From: Sedimentisphaerales bacterium
GTDB lineage: Bacteria > Planctomycetota > Phycisphaerae > Sedimentisphaerales > Anaerobacaceae
Reading direction: 5' to 3'
DNA: 39,822 nucleotides
Assembly: GCA_016933295.1 (NCBI GenBank)
Contig: JAFGBG010000118.1
Span: 1-39,822 of the forward strand
Both the position numbers and the translations under genes were made by a program. The notes beneath the pieces were generated by a model. The model made no database searches, had not been told where the DNA came from, and saw nothing but the letters and a program-made list of their open reading frames with translations. This document shows, piece after piece, positions 27,690 through 37,613 of the stretch. Numbering within the stretch: position 1 is the stretch's first letter; each line of letters begins with the position of its first letter.

Positions 27690-28466
27690 ATGTCTCTTGG
27701 ACAGATTATCAGGCAAAAACGTGAGCAGTTGAATTTGACGCTGGACGAAGTTAGCAATCGTATCGGTTTTTCCAAGCCTTATCTATCGACTATAGAAACC
27801 GGCAAGGTCAAAAATCCACCCAGCGACGAGCTGCTGACCAAGCTCGAGAAGATGCTCCAGTTCGAAGCCGGCCAGTTGTTGCATATCGCTCATGTCGAGG
27901 CTTTGCCGTCCGACATTCGGCACGAGTACGAATCGGCCGAAGCTGAAAACAAGAAATGGAGGAAGGTTGTTCAAAATCTTCTCGATAATAAAAATAAACC
28001 AAGTCGTCTCGGCAAGCTTTTGACTAAAAGCAAACTGAAGATTAAGGACGACAAGCTATCCATAGCCGCCGGCAGATTGGTGCCGATAATTAACAAAGTT
28101 TCCGCCGGTTATCCAACCGATTTCAATGATTTGGATTACCCGGTGGGCATTGCCGACGATTATGTTCGCTGTCCGGATTTGCACGATCCAAATGCCTTTG
28201 CCGTTCGGGTGGTCGGCGATTCGATGGAGCCGAAATTCTGTGAGGGCGATATTGTTATTTTCTCGCCTGCGGCCGATGTTAAAAACGGCGACGATTGCTT
28301 CGTTCGTTTTGCAATGCCTCACGAGACGACCTTTAAGAGGGTGTTTTTCGAGAAGAAGGACAAGATACGTCTTCAACCGAGAAATGATAAATATCCTCCG
28401 TCAATCATTGAAGGACAACGCATCAACGGTTTGTATCGTGCCATAATAAGGTACGAACAACTGTAG
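27690..28466 (+). CDS. XRE-family HTH plus S24 peptidase-like (LexA/CI-type) regulator
   Basis: 'RQKREQLNLTLDEVSNRIGFSKPYLSTIETGKV'; 'VVGDSMEPKFCEGDIVIFSP', 'TTFKRVFF'. Confidence 0.9.
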   Translation: MSLGQIIRQKREQLNLTLDEVSNRIGFSKPYLSTIETGKVKNPPSDELLTKLEKMLQFEAGQLLHIAHVEALPSDIRHEYESAEAENKKWRKVVQNLLDNKNKPSRLGKLLTKSKLKIKDDKLSIAAGRLVPIINKVSAGYPTDFNDLDYPVGIADDYVRCPDLHDPNAFAVRVVGDSMEPKFCEGDIVIFSPAADVKNGDDCFVRFAMPHETTFKRVFFEKKDKIRLQPRNDKYPPSIIEGQRINGLYRAIIRYEQL

Positions 28467-28810
28467 GTTTTTACGGCAGGTTCTTCTTCGGATTTGCTCT
28501 GTAAAAAACTTTGGCAATTACCTTATATTTTTTTCCCGCGAAAATAAAATGTTTAGGGGGCATATATGGAAAGAAGAATCTCAAATATATTCGGAAATTC
28601 CATACAATCGTAAGTTTAGTTTTGGCCAATAAAAGCCAGTTGGTTAAGGATACATTTTTAACAAAAGTTCATTGCTTTTGCCATGTTTTACGTATAGAAT
28701 CCGTGGCTATTTATTTAATAGGCAGGCTTAATAATTCAGAAAATGCTTTAAATGCCCTGAAACCTGACACGACCGAACAGATTGGGCAGAATTAGTTAAA
28801 GGATATTTTT

Positions 28811-28939
28811 ATGGGAAGGCGCAGAGATAGACGGAATAAAAGACGGGAAAAACAAATAAAAACGCGTAAGGCTAATGCCCCGCGCAAGGCCAAAGAACGT
28901 GCACGCAAAGCCGCTAAGGCCGCGGGCAGTGCCAATTAA
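28811..28939 (+). CDS. Very basic 42-aa small protein
   Basis: MGRRRDRRNKRREKQIKTRKANAPRKAKERARKAAKAAGSAN; upstream aaagga; 19 of 42 residues are K/R; missed by the ORF-track length cut-off. Confidence 0.7.
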   Translation: MGRRRDRRNKRREKQIKTRKANAPRKAKERARKAAKAAGSAN

Positions 28940-28986
28940 AGGATGAAAAATATATCTGTTTTTTCAATCAGTCGTTTTTTCTCTTA

Positions 28987-29790
28987 CTACATTTTTTGAC
29001 CGGCGACGGCTAAGACCAACGCGAATATTTTTACCGCACCGGCTTCTTTTAGTGTTTTTGCGCATTCGTTCAGCGTAGCTCCTGTTGTTTTTATATCATC
29101 GACAAGGCATATTTTCCTGCCGCTTAATCTATGCCCTTTGCGAACTGCGAAAGCTCCGGCAACATTTTTTGCACGGGCCTGGGGGCTTACCATTCCCGTC
29201 TGCATTTTAGTTCGGCGAATTCGGACAAAGTCTGTGCTGGTTTTGACTGATGGATGTTTAAGTTTTTTAATTATCATGTGTGATTGGTTGAATCCACGAA
29301 CTAATCGACGGGACCAGTGTAGTGGAACGGGAACAAAAATTTCTATTTCACCGCGAAAAACACTGCCCTGTAAAGCTGAATCTGCTAAAAAACCGAGGAT
29401 TGTATCCAGTTCTGTCTTGCCGTTTTTAAAATCCACTATCATTTTTTGCAGGCTTTGGGCGTAAAGACCGGCACGAGCTATTTGGTCGAAATGTATTTCT
29501 TTGCCCTGGCAGTCGGGGCAAACTCCTTCTATTTGAGAGGCTCTGCCGGCATCTCGACCGCATCGCCGGCAATAATCTGCACCGGTGCAAACTATAAGCT
29601 GATTCCAGCAGTTTTTACACAGGCCGTTATCTGTTTCACAGATGTTTTCGCCGCAATTCGTGCAGACCGCAGGCCATAGAAGCTGATTTGTGCCCTGAAG
29701 GGTAAAACCTGCGACTTCTTTTATGCGGGCAAGAGTTTGATTTTGCCTTTTCCTAACCACGTGAGCCATTATATATGGATTAATCGGCAA
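28987..29790 (-). CDS. ComF family protein (zinc ribbon plus phosphoribosyltransferase)
   Basis: 'CTNCGENICETDNGLCKNCW', 'CRRCGR', 'ICLVDDIKTTGATLNECAKTLKEAGAV'. Confidence 0.9.
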   Translation of the reverse strand: MPINPYIMAHVVRKRQNQTLARIKEVAGFTLQGTNQLLWPAVCTNCGENICETDNGLCKNCWNQLIVCTGADYCRRCGRDAGRASQIEGVCPDCQGKEIHFDQIARAGLYAQSLQKMIVDFKNGKTELDTILGFLADSALQGSVFRGEIEIFVPVPLHWSRRLVRGFNQSHMIIKKLKHPSVKTSTDFVRIRRTKMQTGMVSPQARAKNVAGAFAVRKGHRLSGRKICLVDDIKTTGATLNECAKTLKEAGAVKIFALVLAVAGQKM

Positions 29791-30041
29791 AGACCACAGT
29801 AAATTCCCGAAGGAAGATAAGGTAAAGAGGCTTTTTGAATCGCGAGAGTATAAGATAATATTATAGAATGTTTAGTTTATCTGATATTAAATAGGGGTTA
29901 TAATAAATAAAGATACTGCACATATAAGCCTGTAAATCCTTTATATATAATATTTTATATTCAGTAATTAGATGCGTGCCGGGTGGTTCTTTGGAATATT
30001 ACATTGACTAAAGGTATATTGATGGTTATAATCAATTTTTT

Positions 30042-31475
30042 ATGACTAAAGCAGTAAGAACAACCGGAAAGAAACGGACAAAAAAATCCTCCTCCAAAAC
30101 TGCCAGAGTCAAGAGTAAAAAGGCTTTTAGAAGCTATCAGCAAGCTATTGACTATTTGTTTAAGAGGACGGATTACGAGAAGGAAGAGACTCTGCGCTAT
30201 AATGTAACGACGTTCAGCTTGGAGAGAATGGAAAAACTGCTGTCGTTGTTAGGTGATCCGCACGTTAAAATTCCTACAGTCCATATAGCCGGCACAAAAG
30301 GAAAAGGCTCAACCGCTACAATGCTGGCCAAAATGCTCGAAGCGAATGATTATCGTGTCGGATTATACACTTCCCCCCACGTATTGCATTTGCATGAGCG
30401 GATTTCAGTTAATTCGGAAATGATCGACGAAGCACAAATGCGAGACTTGATTAATCGCATTTATGCTCCGGTTGAAAAGATGTCGAAGACGGATCCTCCC
30501 ACTTTTTTCGAGATTATGACGGCTTTGGCTTTTATGTATTTTGTCGATAAGGCGGTCGATATCGCCGTTATTGAGACAGGATTGGGCGGAAGATTGGACA
30601 GCACCAATGTTATTAAACCTGAGATTATCGGCATAACAAGTTTGAGTATCGACCATCAACAACAGCTCGGCGAAACAATCGACCTTATAGCCTCAGAAAA
30701 AGCCGGTGTATTAAAGCAGGGTGTTCCGATTATTACCGTTCAGCAGGAACCGGCGGCGATGAGTGTTCTCAAATCGCAGGCCCTCGCCCTCAAGGCGCCT
30801 TTGAGTGTAACAGGCAGCGATATCGATTTTTCACATCGGTTCGAGACTTCACGTGAGCATGGTCCGCATACGAGAATCTGCCTGACAACTCCGACGAGCA
30901 AATTCGAGCACCTGAAAGTGCCCCTGCACGGCAAACACCAGGCAATTAACTGCGGCCTGGCTCTGGCGATGCTGGATAAGCTGAAATCGATGGGTTATAA
31001 AATCGATAATGAAAAAGTCTCCGAAGGGCTTCAAAAAGTTTCATTGCCGGGTCGAATGGAGATGATCTCGCATGATCCGAGAGTTATGATTGATGCCGCT
31101 CACAATGCGGCAAGCATTCGTGCGCTTATTCATGCGATCGGTCAGAATATCCCCTATGATTCTATGGTAGTGATTTTCGGTTGTAATAACGATAAAGACA
31201 TTATGGGAATGCTGCAGGAATTGCAGTACGGGGCCGATAAGGTGATTTTTACCCGGAGCAACTCCGCCAAGGCGATTTCACCGGATGATTTGGCGGAGAT
31301 GTACACGGAATTATGCGGCAAAATGTGCCAGAGCGCGCCCAGCTTGGGCCCGGCTTTACAAATCGCTAAAAGTGCCGTCAGCAGGGAAGATTTGATTTGC
31401 ATTACCGGCAGTTTCTATCTCATCGGTCAGGCGAAAATGCGTTTCCAGCCGACAGCGGCAGTTGTAGGCGTTTAA
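30042..31475 (+). CDS. folC: Folylpolyglutamate synthase/dihydrofolate synthase
   Basis: 'VHIAGTKGKGSTATMLAKMLEANDYRVGLYTSPHVLHLHERI', 'IETGLGGRLDSTNVI', 'VMIDAAHNAAS'. Confidence 0.92.
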   Translation: MTKAVRTTGKKRTKKSSSKTARVKSKKAFRSYQQAIDYLFKRTDYEKEETLRYNVTTFSLERMEKLLSLLGDPHVKIPTVHIAGTKGKGSTATMLAKMLEANDYRVGLYTSPHVLHLHERISVNSEMIDEAQMRDLINRIYAPVEKMSKTDPPTFFEIMTALAFMYFVDKAVDIAVIETGLGGRLDSTNVIKPEIIGITSLSIDHQQQLGETIDLIASEKAGVLKQGVPIITVQQEPAAMSVLKSQALALKAPLSVTGSDIDFSHRFETSREHGPHTRICLTTPTSKFEHLKVPLHGKHQAINCGLALAMLDKLKSMGYKIDNEKVSEGLQKVSLPGRMEMISHDPRVMIDAAHNAASIRALIHAIGQNIPYDSMVVIFGCNNDKDIMGMLQELQYGADKVIFTRSNSAKAISPDDLAEMYTELCGKMCQSAPSLGPALQIAKSAVSREDLICITGSFYLIGQAKMRFQPTAAVVGV

Positions 31476-31645
31476 TTTTCTTCCCGCATATCTTAACTTC
31501 TATTTCAGACCTTAATTTCTATTGCTCCTCGCGGGAATTAACCGCTAAATTTCTGTCTTGAACCATTTTCAATTTGCAATAAGACGAAATCTGGGTTAAA
31601 AAATCTCTGATTTCAGTATTAAAAGCAGGCAATAAGGAGTTAGGT

Positions 31646-33115
31646 ATGGCAGATGAGAAAAAATACATTGCCGTTGACCTTGGCGCCGAGAGCGGCAGGG
31701 TAATGATTGGAACGATTTCGGATGATAAGCTTGTTTTGGAGGAAATTCATCGTTTCAGTAACGGGCCTATTGAAGAAGATGGTTCCCTGAAGTGGGATTT
31801 TAAGAAGCTCATTTACGAGATAAAAACCGGTATAGGCAAAGCGGCAAAAGTTGCCGGCGGCGATATTACAGGAATTGGCGTAGATAGCTGGGGTGTTGAT
31901 TTCGGCCTGCTCGATGATTCCGGCGAACTTATTGAAAATCCTTATCATTACCGCGACAGCCGAACCAATGGAATGATGGAAAAAGCGTTCGAGCTTTTGA
32001 GCAAAAGGGAGATTTACGAAAATACCGGCCTTCAGTTCATGCAGCTTAACAGCGTTTATCAATTGCTTGCGATGCGCATGGCCAATTCATCCGCTCTGGC
32101 CGGGGCGAAGAACCTGGTTTTTATAGCCGATTTGGTCAGCTACTTTTTATGCGGCGAAATTTTCGCCGAATACAGCCTTGCGAGCACTTCCCAGTTTATG
32201 GATATGAGAACTTCTCGCTGGTCACAGGAGGTTTTAGAGAGACTTTCTCTGCCGATTGATATTTTGCCCGAAGTTGTTAAACCGGGAACGATAGTAGGAA
32301 AGTTGACCCCTGAGCTTCAAAGAAACCTTGGCTGCGGTCCGATCCCGGTGATTGCGATTGGTTCACACGATACCGCTTCGGCGATTGCCGGTGTGCCGGC
32401 CGGAAACGGCAACTGGGCGTATTTGTCTTCGGGGACCTGGAGCCTTATGGGTGTAGAGATACCTGAAGCGATTATAAACGACAAGACTTTCGAATATGAA
32501 TTTACAAACGAAGGCGGAGTTGAAAATACTATCCGGTTGTTGAAGAATATCATGGGACTCTGGCTCATGCAGGAATGTCGCAGGCAATGGCAGAAAGAAG
32601 GGACGGAGCTGTCTTATGACGAACTTACCGAGATGGCGGAAAAGGCCGAGCCGTTTGCCGGCCTGCTGAATGTGGACGATAACGCATTTCTCGCACCGGG
32701 GGATATGCCTAAAAGAATCAACGAGTATCTCGAACGCACCGGCCAAAGAACAACGCAGGATAAGGGACAGCTCAACAGAATCATTATGGAAAGCCTGGCT
32801 CTTAAATACAGACGGGTAATGGACGCGATCGAGGATATTACAGGTAATACTATAGATATTCTGCATATCGTCGGTGGCGGGATTAAAAATGAGCTGCTGT
32901 GCCAGTTCACCGCCAATGCAACCGGTAAAAAAGTTATCACAGGGCCTATCGAGGCGACCGCAAGCGGCAATATCCTGATGCAGGCAAAAGCCGCCGGTCA
33001 GGTTAAAACTTTGTCTCAGGCCCGGGAAATAGTTCGCAATTCCTTCGATCTAAAAGAATATCAACCTGAGAATGTAGCATTGTGGCAAGAGCAGTATGAC
33101 AAAGCTAACAGCTAA
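31646..33115 (+). CDS. rhaB: Rhamnulokinase
   Basis: FGGY kinase 'YIAVDLGAESGRVMIGTI', 'LKWDFKKLIYEIKTGI', 'VDSWGVDFGLLDDSG', 'YLSSGTWSLMGVE'. Confidence 0.92.
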   Translation: MADEKKYIAVDLGAESGRVMIGTISDDKLVLEEIHRFSNGPIEEDGSLKWDFKKLIYEIKTGIGKAAKVAGGDITGIGVDSWGVDFGLLDDSGELIENPYHYRDSRTNGMMEKAFELLSKREIYENTGLQFMQLNSVYQLLAMRMANSSALAGAKNLVFIADLVSYFLCGEIFAEYSLASTSQFMDMRTSRWSQEVLERLSLPIDILPEVVKPGTIVGKLTPELQRNLGCGPIPVIAIGSHDTASAIAGVPAGNGNWAYLSSGTWSLMGVEIPEAIINDKTFEYEFTNEGGVENTIRLLKNIMGLWLMQECRRQWQKEGTELSYDELTEMAEKAEPFAGLLNVDDNAFLAPGDMPKRINEYLERTGQRTTQDKGQLNRIIMESLALKYRRVMDAIEDITGNTIDILHIVGGGIKNELLCQFTANATGKKVITGPIEATASGNILMQAKAAGQVKTLSQAREIVRNSFDLKEYQPENVALWQEQYDKANS

Positions 33116-34457
33116 AGACGAGAAAAATAATTCAATCGAACAACTTGAGAATCAACTCGATAGTTTTGATTCAGCACAGCGAAAAGATGCGCTTTTAAAA
33201 CTATGTGAACTGGTTAGAACCGACCAAATAGATTTACCCGAGCCGGGGACGGACGTTAATCTGCATTGTCATACTTTCTTTTCTTATAACAGTTACGGCT
33301 ATTCGCCGAGCAAGTTTGCGTACCTGGCACGCAAGTCAGGATTGGCCGTAGCGGGAGTTGTGGATTTTGATGTCCTGGATGCCTTGGAAGAATTTCTCGA
33401 AGCGGCAAAGCTTCTTGGTCTCAAGGGATGTGCCGGACTTGAAACGCGGGTTTTTGTGCCGGAATTTTCAACGAGGGTAATGACCTCACCGGGCGAGCCG
33501 GGCATTACATATCACATGGGGATGGGATTTCCGAAAGCACAATTGGAAGGCGGGCAGAAAGAGTTTTTGCTGAACCTTCGAAAAACTGCCCAAAAGAGGA
33601 ATCGGGACCTGATGGGCAGGGTCAATCGGCATCTTAAACCCGCCGAGCTGGATTATGAAAAAGATGTGCTGGTTTTGACGCCGGCCGGTAATGCGACCGA
33701 ACGACATATCAGTCTTGCTTATGCACGCAAAGCGGCGGAAATATTCGGCACCGGACAGGCCTTGGGTGATTTCTGGAGTAAAAAGCTCGGTGTTGAAGTA
33801 AAACTATCGGAGCTGCCCGAAAGCAGAGAGATTCTCAATACGATTCGTGCGAAAACAATGAAACGCGGCGGAGTCGGATACATCCAGCCGGACACAGGCT
33901 CGTTTCCGCTGATGGCCGATACGAATAAATTTATCCTTGCCGCCGGTGGAATGCCCGTGCATACGTGGCTGGACGGGACAAGTGACGGAGAAAAGGCCAT
34001 AGAAGAATTGCTCGATGTTTCGATGAGCACGGGGTCGGTGGCATTGAATATTATCCCGGACCGTAATTACACTCCCGGCGCAAAAGACGTGAAGCTCGAG
34101 AATCTTTACGCCGTTGTGGAAATCGCGGAAAAACGACATCTGCCGGTTGTTGTCGGGACGGAGATGAACAGTCCCGGACAGAAATTCGTGGATAGTTTCG
34201 ATACAGAGGAGTTGGCCGAGCTTGTGCCTGTATTTTTGAAAGGCGCCTATATCGTTTACGCACATTCGGTTCTTCAACAGCAATGCGGCTTTGGATACAC
34301 GAGCAAATGGGCCGCGAAGAATTTCGAAAGCGTTGCTGAAAAGAACGAATTTTTCCGTACGCTCGGTAGTTCGCTTCAGCCGAAGGACGAAGATAAACTT
34401 GCCGGATTAAGTCAAGATTCGACAGCCAGGCAAATATTAGATATTTTTGAGAAGTAG
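33096..34457 (+). CDS. PHP-domain-like protein of the rhamnose operon
   Basis: 'NLHCHTFFSYNSYGYSPSKFAYLARKSGLAVAGVVDFD' PHP-type metal motif; overlaps rhaB by 20 bp. Confidence 0.75.
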   Translation: MTKLTAKDEKNNSIEQLENQLDSFDSAQRKDALLKLCELVRTDQIDLPEPGTDVNLHCHTFFSYNSYGYSPSKFAYLARKSGLAVAGVVDFDVLDALEEFLEAAKLLGLKGCAGLETRVFVPEFSTRVMTSPGEPGITYHMGMGFPKAQLEGGQKEFLLNLRKTAQKRNRDLMGRVNRHLKPAELDYEKDVLVLTPAGNATERHISLAYARKAAEIFGTGQALGDFWSKKLGVEVKLSELPESREILNTIRAKTMKRGGVGYIQPDTGSFPLMADTNKFILAAGGMPVHTWLDGTSDGEKAIEELLDVSMSTGSVALNIIPDRNYTPGAKDVKLENLYAVVEIAEKRHLPVVVGTEMNSPGQKFVDSFDTEELAELVPVFLKGAYIVYAHSVLQQQCGFGYTSKWAAKNFESVAEKNEFFRTLGSSLQPKDEDKLAGLSQDSTARQILDIFEK

Positions 34458-34484
34458 AACTTAAGAAGTTACAAGGAATGAAAA

Positions 34485-36158
34485 ATGCAGAATCTGCCGG
34501 ATAGGCAATACGCTGTTCAGCTTGTCGGGCCGGACGAGCTTGTCCTGAATGAGTCCAAGGAAGTTTTCAGGCCGGGAAAGTATCAAGTTCTCTGCCGTGT
34601 GGAGGCGGTCGGGCTTTGTTTTTCCGACTTGAAATTACTAAAGCAATTCTCCGGTCACGTTCGTAAAAGTCAAATCATATCCGGTATAGATTCCGGAGTT
34701 CTTGATGAAATACCCTCCTATGTCCCCGGCGATGCTCCGACTGTCCCGGGACACGAGGCAGTTGTAAGAATCGAGGCTGTTGGCGAGGACGTGGGCGATT
34801 TTGAGCCTGGACAGCGTTATCTTGTTCAGACGGATTATCGCTGGCTCCCTACGGCAACCCGAAGCAATGCCGCCTTCGGTTATAACTTCGAGGGAGCTCT
34901 TCAGGAATACGTCCTGATGGATACGAGAGTCATCACCTCGCCCGACGGCGAATCGATGCTTATACCGGTCGGTGAGGAATTATCCTGCTCGGCGGTCGCA
35001 CTGGTTGAACCGTGGGCCTGCGTCGAAGATGCCTACGCCTCCAAAGAACGCACCGGTATAAAAACCGGCGGTAAGATGCTCGTTATCGCCGATAAAGATG
35101 TGTCCGAAGACCTTTTAGAAAATCTGTTCGCCCGTTTCGGCAAGCCCGGCCAGATAACCTGGATGGGCCGGATTTTGCCGCCGGACGGATTCGACGTGCC
35201 TATACAACGAGCGGCGGAAATTGCGAATTTGCCAGATGCCGGATTTGATGATGTGATTTATTTCGGAAGTGACGCCGGGATGGTCGAGTCTTTATTTGCA
35301 AAGATAGGGACCGGCGGCCTGCTGAATATCGTGCTTTGTGGTGGAAATTTCGGCAGAGAAATTATCACCCCGGTCGGGAGAGTTCATTACGGCGGTATTC
35401 GAATAATCGGCACCAAAGGTCACGACCCGGCCGAGTCCATGGAAACAATACCCGATACCGATGAAATACGACCGGCTGACAAGATTAACGTAATAGGCGC
35501 AGGCGGACCGATGGGCTTGATGCACGTTGTCCGAAATATCTGCCAGGGCGTCGAAGGAGTGAGTGTTTTTGCCGGTGACGTGGACGACGACAGGCTGGCT
35601 GCTCTGACAAAAATCGCCGAGCCTTTGGCAAAAAAAAATTCCGTTAAGTATCATACGTATAATCCTACAAAAGAGGAAATCACCGAAACTTTCGACTATG
35701 CCGCCTTGATGGCGCCGATACCGGCTTTGGTTGTTGCGGCGATAAAAGATGCCGCACCCGGCGGCCTGATAAATATTTTCGCCGGCATCCCGGCTACGGT
35801 GACGGCACAAATAGACCTGGATGCGTATATCGAGAAAAAGCTTTTTTTCATCGGCACAAGCGGTTCGACGCTGGAAGATATGAAACGGATGCTGGAAAAA
35901 GTCGAGACCGGCAGGCTCGATACGAACCTGAGCGTGGCTGCGGTTAGCGGCTTTGTCGGCGCTACCGATGGAATACGCGCGGTTGAAAATCGGTCCATAG
36001 CGGGTAAAATAATAGTTTATCCGGCCTGCAGGACTCTGGGATTGGTGCCGCTAAGTGAAATGGCGCGGAAAATGCCGGAAGTCGCGGCCTGTCTTAATCA
36101 CGGGCTCTGGACAAAACAGGCCGAGCAAAAACTTTTAGAAGAGTATAAGGTATTATAG
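34485..36158 (+). CDS. Zinc-dependent alcohol/sorbitol dehydrogenase-like protein (SorE-like)
   Basis: 'VGLCFSDLKLLKQFSG', 'PTVPGHEAVVRIEAVGEDVGDFEPGQRYLVQ', 'GAGGPMGLMHV'. Confidence 0.8.
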   Translation: MQNLPDRQYAVQLVGPDELVLNESKEVFRPGKYQVLCRVEAVGLCFSDLKLLKQFSGHVRKSQIISGIDSGVLDEIPSYVPGDAPTVPGHEAVVRIEAVGEDVGDFEPGQRYLVQTDYRWLPTATRSNAAFGYNFEGALQEYVLMDTRVITSPDGESMLIPVGEELSCSAVALVEPWACVEDAYASKERTGIKTGGKMLVIADKDVSEDLLENLFARFGKPGQITWMGRILPPDGFDVPIQRAAEIANLPDAGFDDVIYFGSDAGMVESLFAKIGTGGLLNIVLCGGNFGREIITPVGRVHYGGIRIIGTKGHDPAESMETIPDTDEIRPADKINVIGAGGPMGLMHVVRNICQGVEGVSVFAGDVDDDRLAALTKIAEPLAKKNSVKYHTYNPTKEEITETFDYAALMAPIPALVVAAIKDAAPGGLINIFAGIPATVTAQIDLDAYIEKKLFFIGTSGSTLEDMKRMLEKVETGRLDTNLSVAAVSGFVGATDGIRAVENRSIAGKIIVYPACRTLGLVPLSEMARKMPEVAACLNHGLWTKQAEQKLLEEYKVL

Positions 36159-36236
36159 TTTGTCATTCCCGCACAAGCGGGAATCTATACCTTCGAATTG
36201 GTTCTTGGATACCTGCTTTCGCAGGTATGACAAAAA
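36159..36236. repeat. Dispersed intergenic repeat 'gtcattcccgcacaagcgggaat...ggatacctgctttcgcaggtatgaca'
   Basis: Two hairpins (cccgcacaagcggg; tacctgctttcgcaggta) flanked by gtcat/atgac. Confidence 0.7.
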
Positions 36237-36287
36237 AATGATCATTTTCAATAAATAACTAATTCAGATTGGAGCGAAATCGTTATT

Positions 36288-37550
36288 ATGAAAAATATTG
36301 AACAAGCTTATGAAATTGCAAAGCAACGATATGGCGAGTTGGGTGTTGATACTGATAAGGTGATGAAACAATTGAAGACGATTGCCATATCGCTGCATTG
36401 CTGGCAGGGTGACGATGTCGGTGGCTTCGAAACTGCCGGAGCGGAGCTTTCCGGTGGAGGAATACAAGCCACGGGGAACTATCCCGGCAAGGCCCGGACG
36501 ATAGACGAATTGCGAGCCGATATAGAAACGGCGCTGTCTATGATTCCCGGCAAACATCGCCTGAATCTTCATGCCTGCTACCTGGATAACGGCGGAAAGT
36601 TTGTGGACCGCAACGAGATAACAGTCGAGCATTTCCAGAGCTGGATTGACTGGGCGAATGCGAACGGCCTGGGGATGGATTTTAATCCTACGTATTTTTC
36701 ACATGAAAAAGCCGCCGATGGTTTCACGCTCAGCCATGCCGATAAGGGGATTCGAGATTTCTGGATCGAACACGGTATCGCCTGCCGAAAAATCGGGGCC
36801 CAGATGGGAAAGCAGCTCGGCAGCACAACAGTCACGAACGTATGGATACCGGATGGATATAAGGATATTCCAGTTGACCGCTGGGGGCCGAGGGTGCGAT
36901 TGGTCGATTCGCTCGATAAGATTTTCGCCGAGAAGCTCGATTCGAAAATTCACCTGGATGCGGTCGAATCCAAGCTCTTCGGTATCGGGGCCGAAAGTTA
37001 CACGGTCGGCTCGCATGAATTTTATATGGGCTACGCCGTATCCCGGCAGAAACTTCTCTGTCTGGACGCGGGGCATTATCATCCGACGGAGGTGATTTCC
37101 GATAAAATATCTTCGGTGCTGATGTTTGTGCCGGAATTACTTTTACACGTAAGCCGTCCGGTGCGGTGGGACAGCGACCATGTCGTGATTCTCAACGATG
37201 AGTTATGTGCCATTGCTCAGGAATTAATTCGTAGCGGCAAACTCGATAAAGTTCATATAGGGCTGGACTTTTTCGACGCGAGCATAAATCGTGTGGCCGC
37301 ATGGGTCATCGGAACGCGATGTATGATAAAGGCGCTGCTTCTGGCGCTGCTGGAACCGGCGGAAAAACTTCGTGCAAACGAGCAAAGCGGCGATTATACT
37401 TCTCGTCTGGCTATACTCGAAGAGTTGAAAACACAGCCTTTCGGTGCAGTGTGGGATTATTACTGCCTTAAGGCCGATGTGCCTGTCGGAAAGCAGTGGC
37501 TTGACGAAGTCAAAAAGTACGAGGCTGATGTCACTGGAAAACGTATGTAA
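36288..37550 (+). CDS. rhaA: L-rhamnose isomerase
   Basis: '[41 protein letters not shown]', 'NLHACYLD', '[26 protein letters not shown]'. Confidence 0.95.
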   Translation: MKNIEQAYEIAKQRYGELGVDTDKVMKQLKTIAISLHCWQGDDVGGFETAGAELSGGGIQATGNYPGKARTIDELRADIETALSMIPGKHRLNLHACYLDNGGKFVDRNEITVEHFQSWIDWANANGLGMDFNPTYFSHEKAADGFTLSHADKGIRDFWIEHGIACRKIGAQMGKQLGSTTVTNVWIPDGYKDIPVDRWGPRVRLVDSLDKIFAEKLDSKIHLDAVESKLFGIGAESYTVGSHEFYMGYAVSRQKLLCLDAGHYHPTEVISDKISSVLMFVPELLLHVSRPVRWDSDHVVILNDELCAIAQELIRSGKLDKVHIGLDFFDASINRVAAWVIGTRCMIKALLLALLEPAEKLRANEQSGDYTSRLAILEELKTQPFGAVWDYYCLKADVPVGKQWLDEVKKYEADVTGKRM

Positions 37551-37613
37551 AAGGTAAATGGATCTGTGGGATTGGACGCGCCCATAAGAGCTTATCTAAA
37601 AGAATAAAAACGT

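Noticed and set aside
27690-28466. S24/XRE protein as evidence of a prophage
   Set aside because: No integrase, structural or packaging genes in the window; a stand-alone chromosomal regulator is simpler.
28511-28795. 94-aa ORF between the S24 regulator and the basic peptide
   Set aside because: TTG start, AT-rich, no RBS or motif; insufficient support.
31481-31560. TTCCCGC ... GCGGGAA inverted repeat downstream of folC
   Set aside because: Arms are short and far apart with no U-run; not convincing as a terminator.
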